Below, in pieces: positions 1 to 10,043 of a stretch of DNA of 64,000 nucleotides; within the stretch, counting starts at the first letter, position 1, and every line of letters starts with the position of its first letter. The position numbers and the translations under genes are program-made. The stretch covers positions 60,223,078-60,287,077 of the forward strand of contig NC_134841.1 of assembly GCF_965363235.1 (NCBI RefSeq). Direction: 5' to 3'. The notes below the pieces were generated by a model. That model saw nothing but the letters and a program-made list of their open reading frames with translations. It was not told the origin of the DNA and did no database searches. Source of the DNA: Mytilus galloprovincialis. Its lineage: Eukaryota > Mollusca > Bivalvia > Mytilida > Mytilidae.

Positions 1-379
1 TTTTTTTTTTAAATCAAACAAGATATTATTTATTAAAATCGCTAAATATGGGATTGCATTCATTCCAGCTTATACATGGTCAAATATGAATAAAAGGAGA
101 TATACAACAACGTAGGAGAGACTGTTACACTTTTTACCTGTCTGCCAGACACTACGGAATACTAGTATATATGTTTTCATTTAGATAAATCTTTTGCACA
201 ATTTTAGTCAACTGACTTGTGAATTGAAGGTCAATTACAGTATAGAATAGGAAAACGGGTATCGAGATGCAAGAAGGTATTCACCAGACGGCAACAAAAA
301 GACAAACGTAATCAGGATATCTAGATAGCAACATTATCATTGACATCGACGTGTGTCTATTCAACACGTCAAAATTAGT

Positions 380-494
380 TACTCTCTTTGTAGTCCGAGA
401 TTAATCTGACGTCCAACGTCTGTTTTGCCACGGCCACAGCTTGTCTGGCAAAACAGCCGTTGGACGTCAGAGTAATTTCGGACTACTCTCTTTG
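380..494. mobile_element. Small hairpin insertion with 11-bp direct repeats
   Basis: Two arms of about 38 bp (from 392 and ending at 483) are inverted copies with about three mismatches around a loop of roughly 17 bp. The arms read AGTCCGAGATTAATCTGACG on one side and the reverse of AGTCCGAAATTACTCTGACG on the other. The exact 11-mer TACTCTCTTTG stands at 380-390 and again at 484-494, which looks like a target-site duplication. The inserted part is therefore 391-483. There is no coding capacity. It could be a tiny MITE or foldback element; the family is not recognised. Confidence 0.7.
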
Positions 495-2789
495 AAAAAT
501 GATAATACCATTATTATTATTATCATGTCCAGGGCTTAAAATTAACCGTGATTTATGACGGTTGATATTTGTTCAATCGCCGTGTAAATTTCTATTTTGA
601 CGTTAGGAGTATTTTCTCGGTGAATTGGGAACTTAAAGTGGTACCGAAATCTACAGGGAGATAACTCTGTAAAAATCACATTTTATCGTTAGAAAAAACA
701 GTTTCTCAATGATCAATAGGAGTGTTTGTTAAACTGATATATATCCAATAAAGGTGTGTGGTTCAAGTTTTTTATTTCTTATTTTTGACATGGGATCAAA
801 CAGATATTTGTCAAAATTTTATTAAAACGATGCTAGCCGAATTAAATTTAGTCGAGGTGTTTAGATCTGTTTAGTACCACCTTAACAACTAATGAACAGC
901 TGTTGCATGAGCGCTTGATACATCCGTCATGTGCATGCGCGTAGCTACGTTTACGTCAAAACGCACTTGAATTTTGAAAATGAAAAAAAAATATTAAAAA
1001 AATCAGAAAATCTGGTTAAAAGCACATCAGCCGTGTGATTCTTTTTGCGATGGATTGTAATTGTGAATAAAAAGGGACTGAATTTACTTTAATCAACTAG
1101 ATCCTATTATAGATTTCTTCCAATTTTCTGTAAAAGTCTGAATCTACTTTGAATTCTGCGTACTTTTCTTATATTTATACAATTCATTATCTGCTGAGAT
1201 TCGATATGCGGTTTGCATTTTTTGTCGAGCCTGTGATTAATGTCTAAAAAGCGAGTCAAAGCGTCGTCGGCGGCGTCAATATTAATAAGATTTCGAATTG
1301 ATAAAGTGTTTTGAATGGCTCTCCGTGAAATTTTACGAAAGTTGGAAGAAAAATGTTCATGATCAAAAGAGTATCCAGAGCAATATAATAATGCTTTAAT
1401 TTTCCCGCATTTAACGGATAAAAGGTATTCTTTCTGCAATTAATAAGTGGTCACAGTTTGGGCTTAAAGTTTGTTTATTCTTAATTAAACATTTTACTAC
1501 TTTGTCAAACCTTTATCGAATTTGATAAAAGTTTGAAAGAAGTTTTTAAAATTTTGAAAGCTTTTGTTTGCCTTTATTTTCTGATCTTTACTCATAGCCG
1601 GACTTAATTTACGCAATTAATTGTTTTTTAATGATCAATTTATAAAACATCATAGATTGTCATGAAATATTGGCACACTTAAAAATTCTAGATGAAGAAA
1701 AAATATAAAAAGAGAATTTTAGTTTTTTTTAAAAACAATTTAAGGGACTGATAAACTGATTCACTTTTTGTGGGAAGAAATCATAGGTGTTCCAGGGAAT
1801 TTTTGTATTGCACCTGTTAGAATTAAATTTGCATGTCCATTAAAAGGTGCTTTTGTCGATTGTATGCTCACTCACGGCTCTCTTTAAACATATTTGAAAG
1901 TAATATTGGTTTGGACGTTTTCTCTAAAACCAATGACCACTAGCTTCCAGTTTAACACGATGAATAAGTTAAACATATTTCAAAATTAAACATAAAAATA
2001 AACCAATTAGATTCAAAAGTATGTTGCTATTAATGAATTTTTACTGACAGGAATGGTAGAGCTCATTTTCGATAACTCGATAGCTTTCGGGGACTTCGTC
2101 CCCTCGAAACCACTACCAGCAGGTGCTTTGACATTGAACGGTTGGCACCCCCTTAGACCCTCGCCAAAGCTGGGGAGTACACGTAAAAATGACCCAGCTA
2201 CGCCACTGACGTTTCAAAGAATAAAGTTCAATAACTTCTTACGCGGAGCCATTCTCTGTAAGGACCAAAAGTAGTGTCATAGATTTTTCTAATTCTCTGT
2301 ACACAAACTACATAACTAATATACTTTACAACTGAAACTTTAAAATTGGTTTTGGGCTTTGTCACTATGGAAATGGAGTCCATTTTGTTTTGGGCCTTTT
2401 TTCAATGAAAATTCTAAAACCCCTGCTTATTTCCCCAAAATGCTCACAGAAAATGATGCAGACAATCATCACATATAAAAGCTGTTCTCTTTACCTTTCT
2501 AAAAGTATATTACACAGTGGCCGCTGACAATATTGTAAATATGCATATAATTTATTGGAGAAGAAGTATTAACAAAATTTCCGAGATAATTTATAGAAAA
2601 TATTGCCATAATCATTAAGATAAAACCCCAATTAAAAAATACAAAAGAATCCAGGTATATGTTTTTTTATTAAAAAAAATGTGGATTGAAATCTGTAAAA
2701 AAAAATCAACACTGTTTCTGTGAATTATCTCCCCTTATGGTTCTTCTTCATTGAAAACATAAAGGGACAACAAGAAGTATGCTGTATTA
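495..2789. other. AT-rich DNA without a convincing gene
   Basis: No exon or known repeat can be supported. The longest open frame is 1107-1439 on the minus strand (110 codons, ending in a basic stretch with RKVRRIQSRFR). Its composition is not absurd for protein, but it has no recognisable motif and no partner exon. A second frame at 2053-2274 overlaps a phrase ('agctacgccactgacg') of the kind found in repeats. Both are best treated as chance. Confidence 0.6.
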
Positions 2790-2939
2790 TCAGAACTGGG
2801 ACGTTTCCCCTTAAATTATGATATTGTAAAGTCAATTGTAAAATACTGGTATAGATTTGAAAATCTTACAACTGAATTCAGTCTATTGAAAGATGCTTAT
2901 AAATGCAGCCAAGAGCTTCACAAATCCAGAGACATATAA
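2790..2939 (+). pseudogene. C-terminal fragment of a LINE protein
   Basis: This frame reads SELGRFPLNYDIVKSIVKYW and continues with RFENLTTEFSLLKDAYKCSQ up to a TAA inside the palindrome at 2925-2964. The pattern (L)GR(F/Y)PL-x(5)-I-V-KYW resembles a segment found after the RT domain in many molluscan LINE proteins; that is from memory of such proteins. It is in a different frame from the RT ORF that follows, and a C-terminal segment lying upstream of an RT domain is out of order. It is therefore a fragment of a separate element fused at this point. Confidence 0.6.
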
Positions 2940-5140
2940 TACAATTGTATTATATGTCTCTGGACTTCAAAAAGTCCAACAATAACTCTTTTGACACTAA
3001 TTATCTAAATTCAATTGAAAAAGAAGCTACCCATATTATTAACAAATGTAAAGATACATATATTCATCAGGAAATTTCTACTGAAGAGATAAAAAGAGCT
3101 GTCTCAAAACTCAATACAAACAAAGCTGAGGATTTTTATGGTTTAACAGCTGAACATTTTATCCATGGAAGCGAATCTTTATTACAACATTTACAACATC
3201 TGTTGAATATCTGCTTTAAATTCTGCTACATACCGGATTTACTGAAAATCGGAACTTTATTTCCTGTGTTCAAAAATAAAGGGGATGTAAAAAATGCCAA
3301 AAATTATAGAGGAATTACTATAACTCCAACATACTCAAAAATTATAGAAAAAATATTGAAAGAAAGAGAAAATCCAAAAATTATAATTTCACAAAACCCT
3401 CTTCAAAAAGGATTCACTGAGGGCACGTCTCCACTGATTTGTGAACTTTTTATAGAAGAATTTGAAAGGGAAAGCAAAGACCTTAAACTTCCAGTCTACA
3501 TAGCCTTATTAGATGGCAAGTCAGCTTTCGATGTTGTGGTACATGCTAATTTGATCCGTCGTATGTTCCAGATAGACTTCACGGAACAATCCATACTATT
3601 ACTAAATAATCTATATGTAAATGCATCTTCTCTTATCAAATGGAATAATATAATGTCAAAAGAGATGTTCACTATTGATCAAGGGGTCCGTCAAGGAGGT
3701 GCATTCAGCGCTGACTTATATAAAATCTACATTAATCCTCTGCTTAACATTTTAAGTACATCAGGTCTTGGTGGAAGAGTAGGGAACATAAATTGTTGTG
3801 CTCCTACATGTGCTGACGATGTAGCACTTGTCTCCAACAACCCTCTAGAATTACAAACCATGATTAACATTGCTTTGGATTTTAGCAAAAGAGAAGGGTA
3901 TTTATTACAGCCTACAAAAAGCGTTATTATTCCAGTAAAAACATGCCGCAAATTTTATGAAATTGAAGATGGATTTTGGAAATTAAATGGAAAAAACATG
4001 CCAATTGTTTCGAACGCCTCACACATAGGAATTCAAAAATCTGACAAAAATTCTGCTGAATCGACAGTAAATGAAAATATAAAGAAAGCACGTAGAGCAA
4101 TGTACAGTTTAATGGGTACAGGCCTCCATGGAGAGAATGGTCTAGATAGTAAAACTTCAATAGCATTGATAAGAACATATATTCTGCCAATATTAACTTA
4201 TGGTTTGGAAATTTTATTACCTAAAGGAAAAATACTAAATAATATATCTATTCAATATAAAAAATGGATCAAACAAATTCTGTCTTTAAATTCTAACGTA
4301 GCAGATTCTGCAGTTTATACTTTATCTGGTTTACTCCCTATAGAAGCTGAAATCCACGTCAAAGCTATCAATCTTTTTGGAAACATATCTAGAGCGAATT
4401 GTGATTCAATTGAATGGCGGATAGCCGAAAGACAGTTACAGATAAAATCTCATAACAGTTGCAGCTGGTTTATTGAAGTCAAGGAATTATGTTTAAAATA
4501 TGAAATTAATGACTTATATGCTTATTTAACCAATCCGTTATCAAAATTCCAATGGAAAAAGCTAGTTAAATCCAAAATTCATGACTATTGGACATCTAAA
4601 ATTACTGATGAGTCAAAAGGTTACTCAACTCTTAAATTTATGGACCATAAATATAATATTGGATCTGTACATCCTTTAGCTATATCAGTTAATGCAAATC
4701 TAAAGGACATCAGAAAAATTCCTGTACGTCTTAAAATTTCAACTGGGAACTATATCCTACAAACCCACAAGGCATCATTTTCAAAGAATAACTTTATAAG
4801 TCCAACTTGTAAACTCTGTGGTAAAGCGGATGAAACGGTGGAACATTTTATTCTATTGTGTGAAAAGTTAGAAGAGACAAGAATACCACTTTTGTCAAAG
4901 ATCTTAGATAATGGAAGCCTGATCCTAGCCAAAGTTGCAACTTCGTTTCCAATCGATCTTATCCAACTAATCATCAATCCGTTCTGTTATGTAGACATTA
5001 ATGCAAACAGAGCTGTTTTTGAGGAAACCAGTAATATTTTGGAACCCCTGTGTAGACAGTTGCTTTATAATATGCATAACAAACGCTATGCTTTATTAGC
5101 TAATATAGATAAGCAAGGCAGTAGAAAATCTAACTTCTAA
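2903..5140 (+). CDS. LINE reverse transcriptase, 5'-truncated, RT domain open
   Basis: This is a non-LTR retrotransposon reverse transcriptase that would copy element RNA at a nicked chromosomal target. The 745-codon frame is open throughout. RT motifs appear in order: NYRGITI near residues 134-140, the motif-A region LLDGKSAFD at 202-210 with Asp204, GVRQGG at 261-266, and the catalytic pair in CADD at 303-306, where YADD or FADD is more usual. A Cys/His cluster (CKLCGKADETVEHF, then a further Cys) lies near residues 636-655, as in the tails of many LINE proteins. No apurinic endonuclease domain lies upstream, so the copy is 5'-truncated. The first 15-20 codons run through the palindrome and the foreign fragment, so the ATG at 2903 is not the native start; native sequence probably begins near residue 18. 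It may have no promoter of its own. The uninterrupted frame suggests a young insertion. Clade is uncertain (Jockey/CR1/RTE-like possible). Confidence 0.85.
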   Translation: MQPRASQIQRHIIQLYYMSLDFKKSNNNSFDTNYLNSIEKEATHIINKCKDTYIHQEISTEEIKRAVSKLNTNKAEDFYGLTAEHFIHGSESLLQHLQHLLNICFKFCYIPDLLKIGTLFPVFKNKGDVKNAKNYRGITITPTYSKIIEKILKERENPKIIISQNPLQKGFTEGTSPLICELFIEEFERESKDLKLPVYIALLDGKSAFDVVVHANLIRRMFQIDFTEQSILLLNNLYVNASSLIKWNNIMSKEMFTIDQGVRQGGAFSADLYKIYINPLLNILSTSGLGGRVGNINCCAPTCADDVALVSNNPLELQTMINIALDFSKREGYLLQPTKSVIIPVKTCRKFYEIEDGFWKLNGKNMPIVSNASHIGIQKSDKNSAESTVNENIKKARRAMYSLMGTGLHGENGLDSKTSIALIRTYILPILTYGLEILLPKGKILNNISIQYKKWIKQILSLNSNVADSAVYTLSGLLPIEAEIHVKAINLFGNISRANCDSIEWRIAERQLQIKSHNSCSWFIEVKELCLKYEINDLYAYLTNPLSKFQWKKLVKSKIHDYWTSKITDESKGYSTLKFMDHKYNIGSVHPLAISVNANLKDIRKIPVRLKISTGNYILQTHKASFSKNNFISPTCKLCGKADETVEHFILLCEKLEETRIPLLSKILDNGSLILAKVATSFPIDLIQLIINPFCYVDINANRAVFEETSNILEPLCRQLLYNMHNKRYALLANIDKQGSRKSNF
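2925..2964. repeat. Perfect 40-bp palindrome at a LINE-LINE junction
   Basis: The 20-mer at 2925-2944 (TCCAGAGACATATAATACAA) is followed at once by its exact reverse complement at 2945-2964, with no spacer. It sits where a LINE C-terminal fragment ends and RT-coding sequence begins. It could arise by foldback synthesis at a nick during insertion, or be a short-range inverted duplication or assembly artefact. Confidence 0.95.
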
Positions 5141-5636
5141 TTGCTTAATAGTGTAGTTTAGTAAGATTGGCCTTGCAAGTACATATCGGGCACACATGGT
5201 CCCAGAATGAGTTGTTTTTGTATTCAAAGAACATTTTAGTTTTATTTCTATCAAAGTTTTTTCTAATGTTTTATTTTGTGTATGTAACATAAATTCTTGA
5301 GGTGGCGGAAAATTTTAATATATGAAGTGATGCGCGTTGTATTGTGTTATATTGCGTATTGACATTTTCCTCTGTGTGAATGGAGGTGTGCCTTGATTGG
5401 CAGAATTACGATTACAGATACAGATTATCCCAGAGGAACCAGTAATGACGCACCTAAGGTTGTGTTTGTCTCTGCATTTAATCAACCATTTAAAAGAAGT
5501 AGAAAAACGGAATGGAATAATAGATTGATTACTTGTTAATATATTTCAATCATTAAACAGTAGATATTTGAAATATTAAAAGCAATACAAATCATGTTTG
5601 CTAAGATTACAAACGGACTGTCAAAAAATGTTGGGT
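5141..5636 (+). other. Probable LINE 3' untranslated region and spacer
   Basis: No open frame continues past the TAA of the reverse transcriptase. No poly(A) tail or clear target duplication marks the 3' end. The 16-mer ACCAGTAATGACGCAC occurs at 5438-5453 and again at the left end of the next element. Confidence 0.4.
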
Positions 5637-6366
5637 ACCAGTAATGACGCACTGTAAACAAACCAGTAAAAAACACTTGTTCGTGCCTGATAATCGAAAA
5701 TTGCTTCAATCTGGATTCTTTAAAGTTAACACTGTTCAACAAATTCTATTTTATTTACAACTTTTTAAATTTTCATACACTTTAATGATCATGGGGCAAA
5801 TAGAACAAAATTTTATAATTATTTTTTTTCTTTCAATTTTATCATAAAATTGTATAAAATTTATGAAATTGATATATATATTCCATATATTTGAAGATAA
5901 AAAGTAATTGCATTCATAAAACAACAATGACAATAATACATATATCGATGTTTACCTCATACATTGAATGAAAAAAAAATGATAAACCATATGAAATTAT
6001 ATAAGCGACAACCATTTGTTCTACTGTGATTCCCGCTTAAATGTAAAACCATGTCACATGACAGTCATGTGATTTCAAAAACACAAAATGGGGAAGCATG
6101 TGGTTACATATTTTTATTGGCCAAAGTGGATGTAGGACTGATAATCATCCAGGGAAGGGTAGAATGTTTTTGGCCTTAATAAAATGGCGGAATTTGCATC
6201 ATCTTTAATATTTTAAGTAATAATAACATTTCTGGGCAGAGTTTAAGGCATCTTTGTTGTAGTCAGATGACCTTCACCAACATGTTATATACGGTAAATG
6301 TTGATGACGTCACAGCTTTTGTTTAGAAATATAAAACCAAAAATAAATCGGTGCGTCATTTCTGGT
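5637..6366. mobile_element. Candidate non-autonomous TIR element (about 730 bp)
   Basis: ACCAGTAATGACGCAC at 5637-5652 is matched by the inverted GTGCGTCATTTCTGGT at 6351-6366, with one mismatch. A third, direct copy of the 16-mer lies outside at 5438-5453, so an older or second element may overlap. The interior is AT-rich with no transposase. I could not define a clean target duplication. Confidence 0.45.
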
Positions 6367-6368
6367 CC

Positions 6369-6642
6369 GCGTCAAAACAGGTACCAAGACGATATATGTC
6401 TCTGACGAAATGAAAGAATTTGCAAAAAATGCTCCTCTGGCTGTGTTGAAGATGAAATCCATTTTTTAACTAACTGTGAAAATTTTAAATCGGATAGAGA
6501 TGCTCTCTTTGACTTTGTTTGCCAAAGAATTCCGAATTTTTCTATACTTGATAATCAGCATAAATTTATTTATTTATTAAACTGTGAAGACAATCAGGTC
6601 CTTAATGCTGTTGGTAAATTTATTAAAGTGAATATGAGTTAG
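6369..6642 (+). pseudogene. C-terminal tail of a truncated LINE protein
   Basis: The frame reads RNERICKKCSSGCVEDEIHF and continues LTNCENFKSDRD, then ends AVGKFIKVNMS and a TAG at 6640-6642. The Cys-x2-Cys-x(n)-Glu-Asp-Glu-x-His-x(4)-Cys cluster and the closing '(A/L)GKFI' are typical of the end of molluscan LINE reverse transcriptases. A TGA lies just upstream (near 6403) in the same frame and the RT core is absent, so this is a dead 5'-truncated copy. It is a different family from the ORF at 2903-5140. Confidence 0.75.
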
Positions 6643-6785
6643 TAATTGTATTGTAACTGTATGTAAAAATTGTTTGTATCTATGTATCTATGCAAATCAA
6701 TATTCTTTTGCCTTATTCATGTATGCTCTGTATGCCCCTTGTGGGCCCTTAATTGGAAATAAAATATGTTCTGTTCTGTTCTATG
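6643..6785 (+). mobile_element. LINE 3' end with short tandem-repeat tail
   Basis: The untranslated tail contains GGGCCCTTAATTGGAAATAA and finishes in TTCTG repeats (about 6764-6781) in place of poly(A). A closely related phrase, GGGCCCTTTAATTGGAATAA, occurs at the end of another LINE tail near 16491. The two elements therefore share a 3' end that is probably recognised by the reverse transcriptase. Confidence 0.65.
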
Positions 6786-6861
6786 CCAAAATAGTGAAAT
6801 AGTGCAGACGACATGTAGAAACTCATTAATCATAGGATATTTAAGGTAGATACTTCATACT

Positions 6862-7092
6862 ATGGAGTGCAGTTTCTCTCCAATATTTGTGGAATCTGAA
6901 TGTGATGAACTCATTCAACCTCTTGCAAAACACAGTCACAGTACAGACCAAATATTTGCTGTTTTGTCTGAGAATGGTCATCAATATTCCATTTGTACCA
7001 GCCATTTAAATTATTTTGTTAAAAACAATTCAAACTGCACGTCCCAGGTTGTGCCAAATTCCGCGTTTGATAAGTGCTCATCCAGATATTGA
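6862..7092 (+). CDS. Hypothetical short ORF, 76 codons
   Basis: I do not recognise this product. It starts MECSFSPIFVESECDELIQ and contains several Cys and His (HSHS, CTSHLNYF, NCTSQ, DKCSSRY). It lies 2.9 kb upstream of the first supported exon of the decayed gene at 9973, on the same strand, so it might be a remnant of that gene's first exon. No clear splice donor supports this. Chance is a real alternative. Confidence 0.25.
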   Translation: MECSFSPIFVESECDELIQPLAKHSHSTDQIFAVLSENGHQYSICTSHLNYFVKNNSNCTSQVVPNSAFDKCSSRY

Positions 7093-9431
7093 CCACATTA
7101 TGTACCCTTCAATGCTAAACATATGGAAATTTTATAGAAAATCCACAGCCTTTTATATGATATCCTTGATCATCCTTGTACTATCATATTTCATAATTTG
7201 GCAATATTTGATGACTGATCGATATAGGATTATTGCATGCAGTGCTAGCATTGATTTCCTTAAAACAAGTTTATTAATGTAGTTATTGGTTAAAACAAAT
7301 AAATATATAGGGCCCACATCAAGTACACCATTTAGGGTGCGCTCGACTTTAGTGACTCTACACAGGTATTTTGGAATTTACAGGTTGGTCAGAGACGGAT
7401 TAAGGGGTGGGGGGGATTTTTCCAGAAAAAAATTGGTTGGTTGTGGTAGCAATAAACAGTTAGGAAAAAATACTAAAATTTGCCCTTATGAGTTTTACCA
7501 TCCCCTTGCAATATCAAGCTTACTGTTTGTGTCATATATGGGCATATATGTATGTAATCAGAATCTTCCATAGATTTTATATCCAGTATATAAAATGGTA
7601 AAATATAATTTCTTTTTGGTGTATCCATGGCAACAATCTGCATTTATTTGCTATAAAATATTGCAAAAAAGGGGGGGGGGAGGGGAAGATGTCACATATT
7701 TCCACAAAATTTGGCTAAAAGTAGAATTTCAATCGCTTGAAGTAATACCTTTTCTGAAACTGTGTACATATATCATTCAGCAAATCCAATTAAAATCATA
7801 TGTCTTTCGTCTCATTTTTTTGTAAAATTGCGTCAAAAACTTTGTGTAGAAAAAGAGTGTTTGTAAACAGTACACTAATTTCTGGACCGATGGCCGGTCT
7901 AGCTATTAAAATACGGATTGTCAAACAGAAAACAGCCCATAAAACATGTAAAAAAAAATCTTGATGCTCTTATAAACCATCTTTAAAGGCTAAATTAGCA
8001 CTCATCTGTCTAAAAATTAATTTTATTACACAATAACTTTCCTATTTGAAAAATCCACAGGGGCCAAAATGAGAAACTAAACTCCTAACTGTGTATTGCT
8101 ACCTTAATAGTAAATATTTTTTTCAAATTCTCCATGTTCAGCTAGCTAATACGAGTAAAATGGCCTTTTATTTTTGAAAATTGGTTGAGTAATGAATATT
8201 TTATGAAGGTTAGCAGTTGACACTGAAACCTGACAAAAACTGATTTTAAAGAAAGGTGCCAAGTCAAAGTGTAAAATCTTGTCTCTACCTCAATTTTTAG
8301 CCAAATCTTAAAAACTTTAGGTTTAATTAGTTTTATGAAATATTTCATTATTTAAATTTATATTTTCATTATTTAAATTTTCATTATCATAAAAACATTC
8401 ATCTTGAATCATTGATGATTTGGTAAACATTTTGAATTACTAAGACAATGCAAACAAGTCCTTGAATGAAAAAAAAGGATTACTTTCAATGTCTTTTAAT
8501 TTTTATTCAAAACAGATATTTTATTCACCTCCTTTTTGAGGATAAGGATTGGGCCCTCTAATTTCTGTAATATTTAAATTTTAAACACATTTTTCTATAT
8601 CTTTAAAACAAACACTTATTCTATAAAATTCTAAGGAAAATAATTTTACAATTGAAATTTTCTGTAATAATTTAATTTCATTTTAATGTTTTTCCTTCAT
8701 TTCAGTAATTAATCTATATTGTATTAACTTATTATTTTATTATTTTCGACAGTTATTCTTCTTACTTTTGCACCCTGTAATTCTCTATTCTTTATATGTG
8801 CTTATTTTTTTCTTTTCAGTACTTTAATTGGTCATTACATAAATTATTCTTTGTTTGGTAAGCCCAATCAAGACACTCTTTTATGTCACCTGTTTATCAA
8901 TCATTGTTACTCTTTTTAAAATTGAAAATTACATTCCTCAGGTTCCTGAGTTTGTATTGAACAACTAGTGCACAGTTTAATACAATTATTTGATATTTTT
9001 TTCAAAACATTACTTAATTAGCTGAAAAATTGTAAAAACTTTAAAACCTCTATTTACATAACACCTTGGTATTGAACAGTGTATAATTTATGTTTGTATT
9101 CAATATCCCCCTACCCGCCCCCACCCAGATATTTGATGCACATTGGACAATATCCCTTCTCCCCAACCATGAGATGTGATGGTTTTTTTAACATGCTAAA
9201 TAGGGAGTATCTTTTAAAAAAAAAATTGGAGCTGTAAATAACCAGCTTCCCCCAAAAAATGAAATTGAAAAAAAATATTCTAGAAAATATTGTGTAATTG
9301 ATAACAAATAGATGAGTACTCTATTGAATATGTATTTGACAATATGTAATAGTGTACAGTTTTGGTACCTTTCACTTTAAAAAATATACAATTTGTATGC
9401 CATATTAATAAATTTGGAACAGCAATACATG
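7093..9431. other. AT-rich spacer, no gene seen
   Basis: Several short frames between 7286 and 8348 have low-complexity, Phe/Leu/Lys-rich translations and no motif. A G-run stands at 7671-7680. Between 8400 and 9300 the DNA is close to pure AT with short homopolymers. Nothing else can be supported. Confidence 0.6.
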
Positions 9432-9611
9432 TGTAACCGGAGAGCATGAATTTCATTACAAAATTGCTTGTCTCCACCGGGACTCGAACCCGGGACCTTT
9501 GTGTTACAAGGCAGCGTGCTAACCGACTGAGCCAAAGAAGTACTTCCTTAGCTCAACCGCTTACGGCTGACTAAGTATCTACCAAATATTCTAAGGGAAG
9601 CAATCCAATCA
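9432..9611 (-). repeat. 3' LTR of the TRIM (element on minus strand)
   Basis: This is the first of two 180-bp direct repeats. In minus-strand sense it starts TGATTGGATTGC and ends CTCCGGTTACA. It differs from the other LTR in a few single bases and in the dinucleotide near its start (TGATT against TGACG). About 96% identity suggests the insertion is not very old, because LTRs are identical at integration. Confidence 0.85.
9469..9541 (-). tRNA. tRNA-like sequence inside LTR, copy 1 (degenerate)
   Basis: On the minus strand this 73-nt stretch has an A box TGGCTCAGTCGG (9523-9534) and a B box GGTTCGAGTCC (9480-9490), both fitting the Pol III consensus. The T arm (CCGGG/CCCGG) is intact. The D arm is only partly paired and the acceptor stem hardly pairs. 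The anticodon loop can be read as GTAACAC (Val-like AAC) or CTTGTAA (Thr-like TGT), with a poor stem either way. It is therefore a tRNA-derived promoter module and not a working tRNA gene. Confidence 0.7.
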
Positions 9612-9626
9612 CACTTCCCCCACCTC
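9612..9626 (-). other. Polypurine tract of the TRIM
   Basis: On the minus strand GAGGTGGGGGAAGTG abuts the start of the 3' LTR (TGATTGG), as expected of a plus-strand primer. Confidence 0.7.
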
Positions 9627-9704
9627 AAGAGTCATCATACCATTATGACTCACACACAAACATACCCTAGCTAGAATACCTCTCTAACTACCGTGGGTTT
9701 TTTA

Positions 9705-9715
9705 GTTGGGCGCCA
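9705..9715 (-). other. Primer-binding site of the TRIM
   Basis: On the minus strand this reads TGGCGCCCAAC, one base after the 5' LTR end (TTACA). It is complementary to GTTGGGCGCCA, the mature 3' end of tRNA-Lys(CUU) in animals. The following bases (TAAAAAACCC) do not continue the match, so priming would rest on 11 pairs. Confidence 0.75.
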
Positions 9716-9716
9716 A

Positions 9717-9896
9717 TGTAACCGGAGAGCACGAATTTCATTACAAAATTGCTTGTCTCCATCGGGACTCGAACCCGGGACCTTTGTGTTACAAGGCAGC
9801 ACGCTAACCGACTGAGCCAAAGATGTACTTCCTTAGCTCAACCGCTTACGGCTGACTAAGTATCTACCAAATATTCTAAGGGAAGCAATCCCGTCA
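9717..9896 (-). repeat. 5' LTR of the TRIM (element on minus strand)
   Basis: This is the second 180-bp direct repeat, adjacent to the primer-binding site. In minus-strand sense it starts TGACGGGATTGC and ends CTCCGGTTACA. The A box and B box of the tRNA-like part are unchanged relative to the other LTR. Confidence 0.85.
9754..9826 (-). tRNA. tRNA-like sequence inside LTR, copy 2 (degenerate)
   Basis: This is the same module as at 9469-9541, shifted by 285 bp, with the A box at 9808-9819 and the B box at 9765-9775 intact. It differs from copy 1 at four positions outside the boxes. Being in both LTRs, it was copied with the element rather than being a chance neighbour. Confidence 0.7.
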
Positions 9897-9972
9897 AACA
9901 TGTATAGATTAACACAGAACTAGTTTCAATGTTTTACTGTAGTTTTATAAATTAAAGCTATCTTTTTTCCAG

Positions 9973-10043
9973 CATGTTGTACTTTATGTCTGAAGAAAAT
10001 AAGAATAGATGTCAATGAGGCAGTACTTGAAGAAGGAAATGAG
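9973..10043 (+). pseudogene. Exon 1 remnant of the decayed gene
   Basis: After TTTTTTCCAG the frame reads CCTLCLKKIRIDVNEAVLEE, then GNE, and stops at a GTAATA donor. The Cys pattern may be part of a zinc-binding N terminus. It begins 76 bp after the TRIM, so that insertion sits just upstream of the acceptor. Earlier exons probably exist but were not found. Confidence 0.6.

Larger units (their letters stand above)
9432..9896 (-). mobile_element. Complete miniature LTR element (TRIM) with tRNA-like LTRs
   Basis: Two direct 180-bp repeats (9432-9611 and 9717-9896), differing at about seven positions, flank a 105-bp interior. Read on the minus strand, each repeat begins TGA and ends TTACA (TG...CA). 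The 5' repeat is followed after one T by TGGCGCCCAAC, a primer-binding site that matches the 3' end of animal tRNA-Lys (CUU type). The interior ends in a purine tract, GAGGTGGGGGAAGTG, directly before the 3' repeat. Outside, ACATG is found at 9427-9431 and 9898-9902 (one extra A between repeat and flank), consistent with a 5-bp target duplication. There is no gag-pol, so movement would need proteins from another LTR element. Each LTR holds a tRNA-like sequence with Pol III boxes. Confidence 0.85.

Noticed and set aside
1107..1439. 110-residue basic protein on the minus strand
   Set aside because: No motif, no partner exon and no promoter; kept only as a remark in the spacer entry.
9469..9826. 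Two functional tRNA genes
   Set aside because: The B and A boxes are good, but the acceptor stem does not pair, the anticodon stem is poor, and both copies lie within LTRs of one element.
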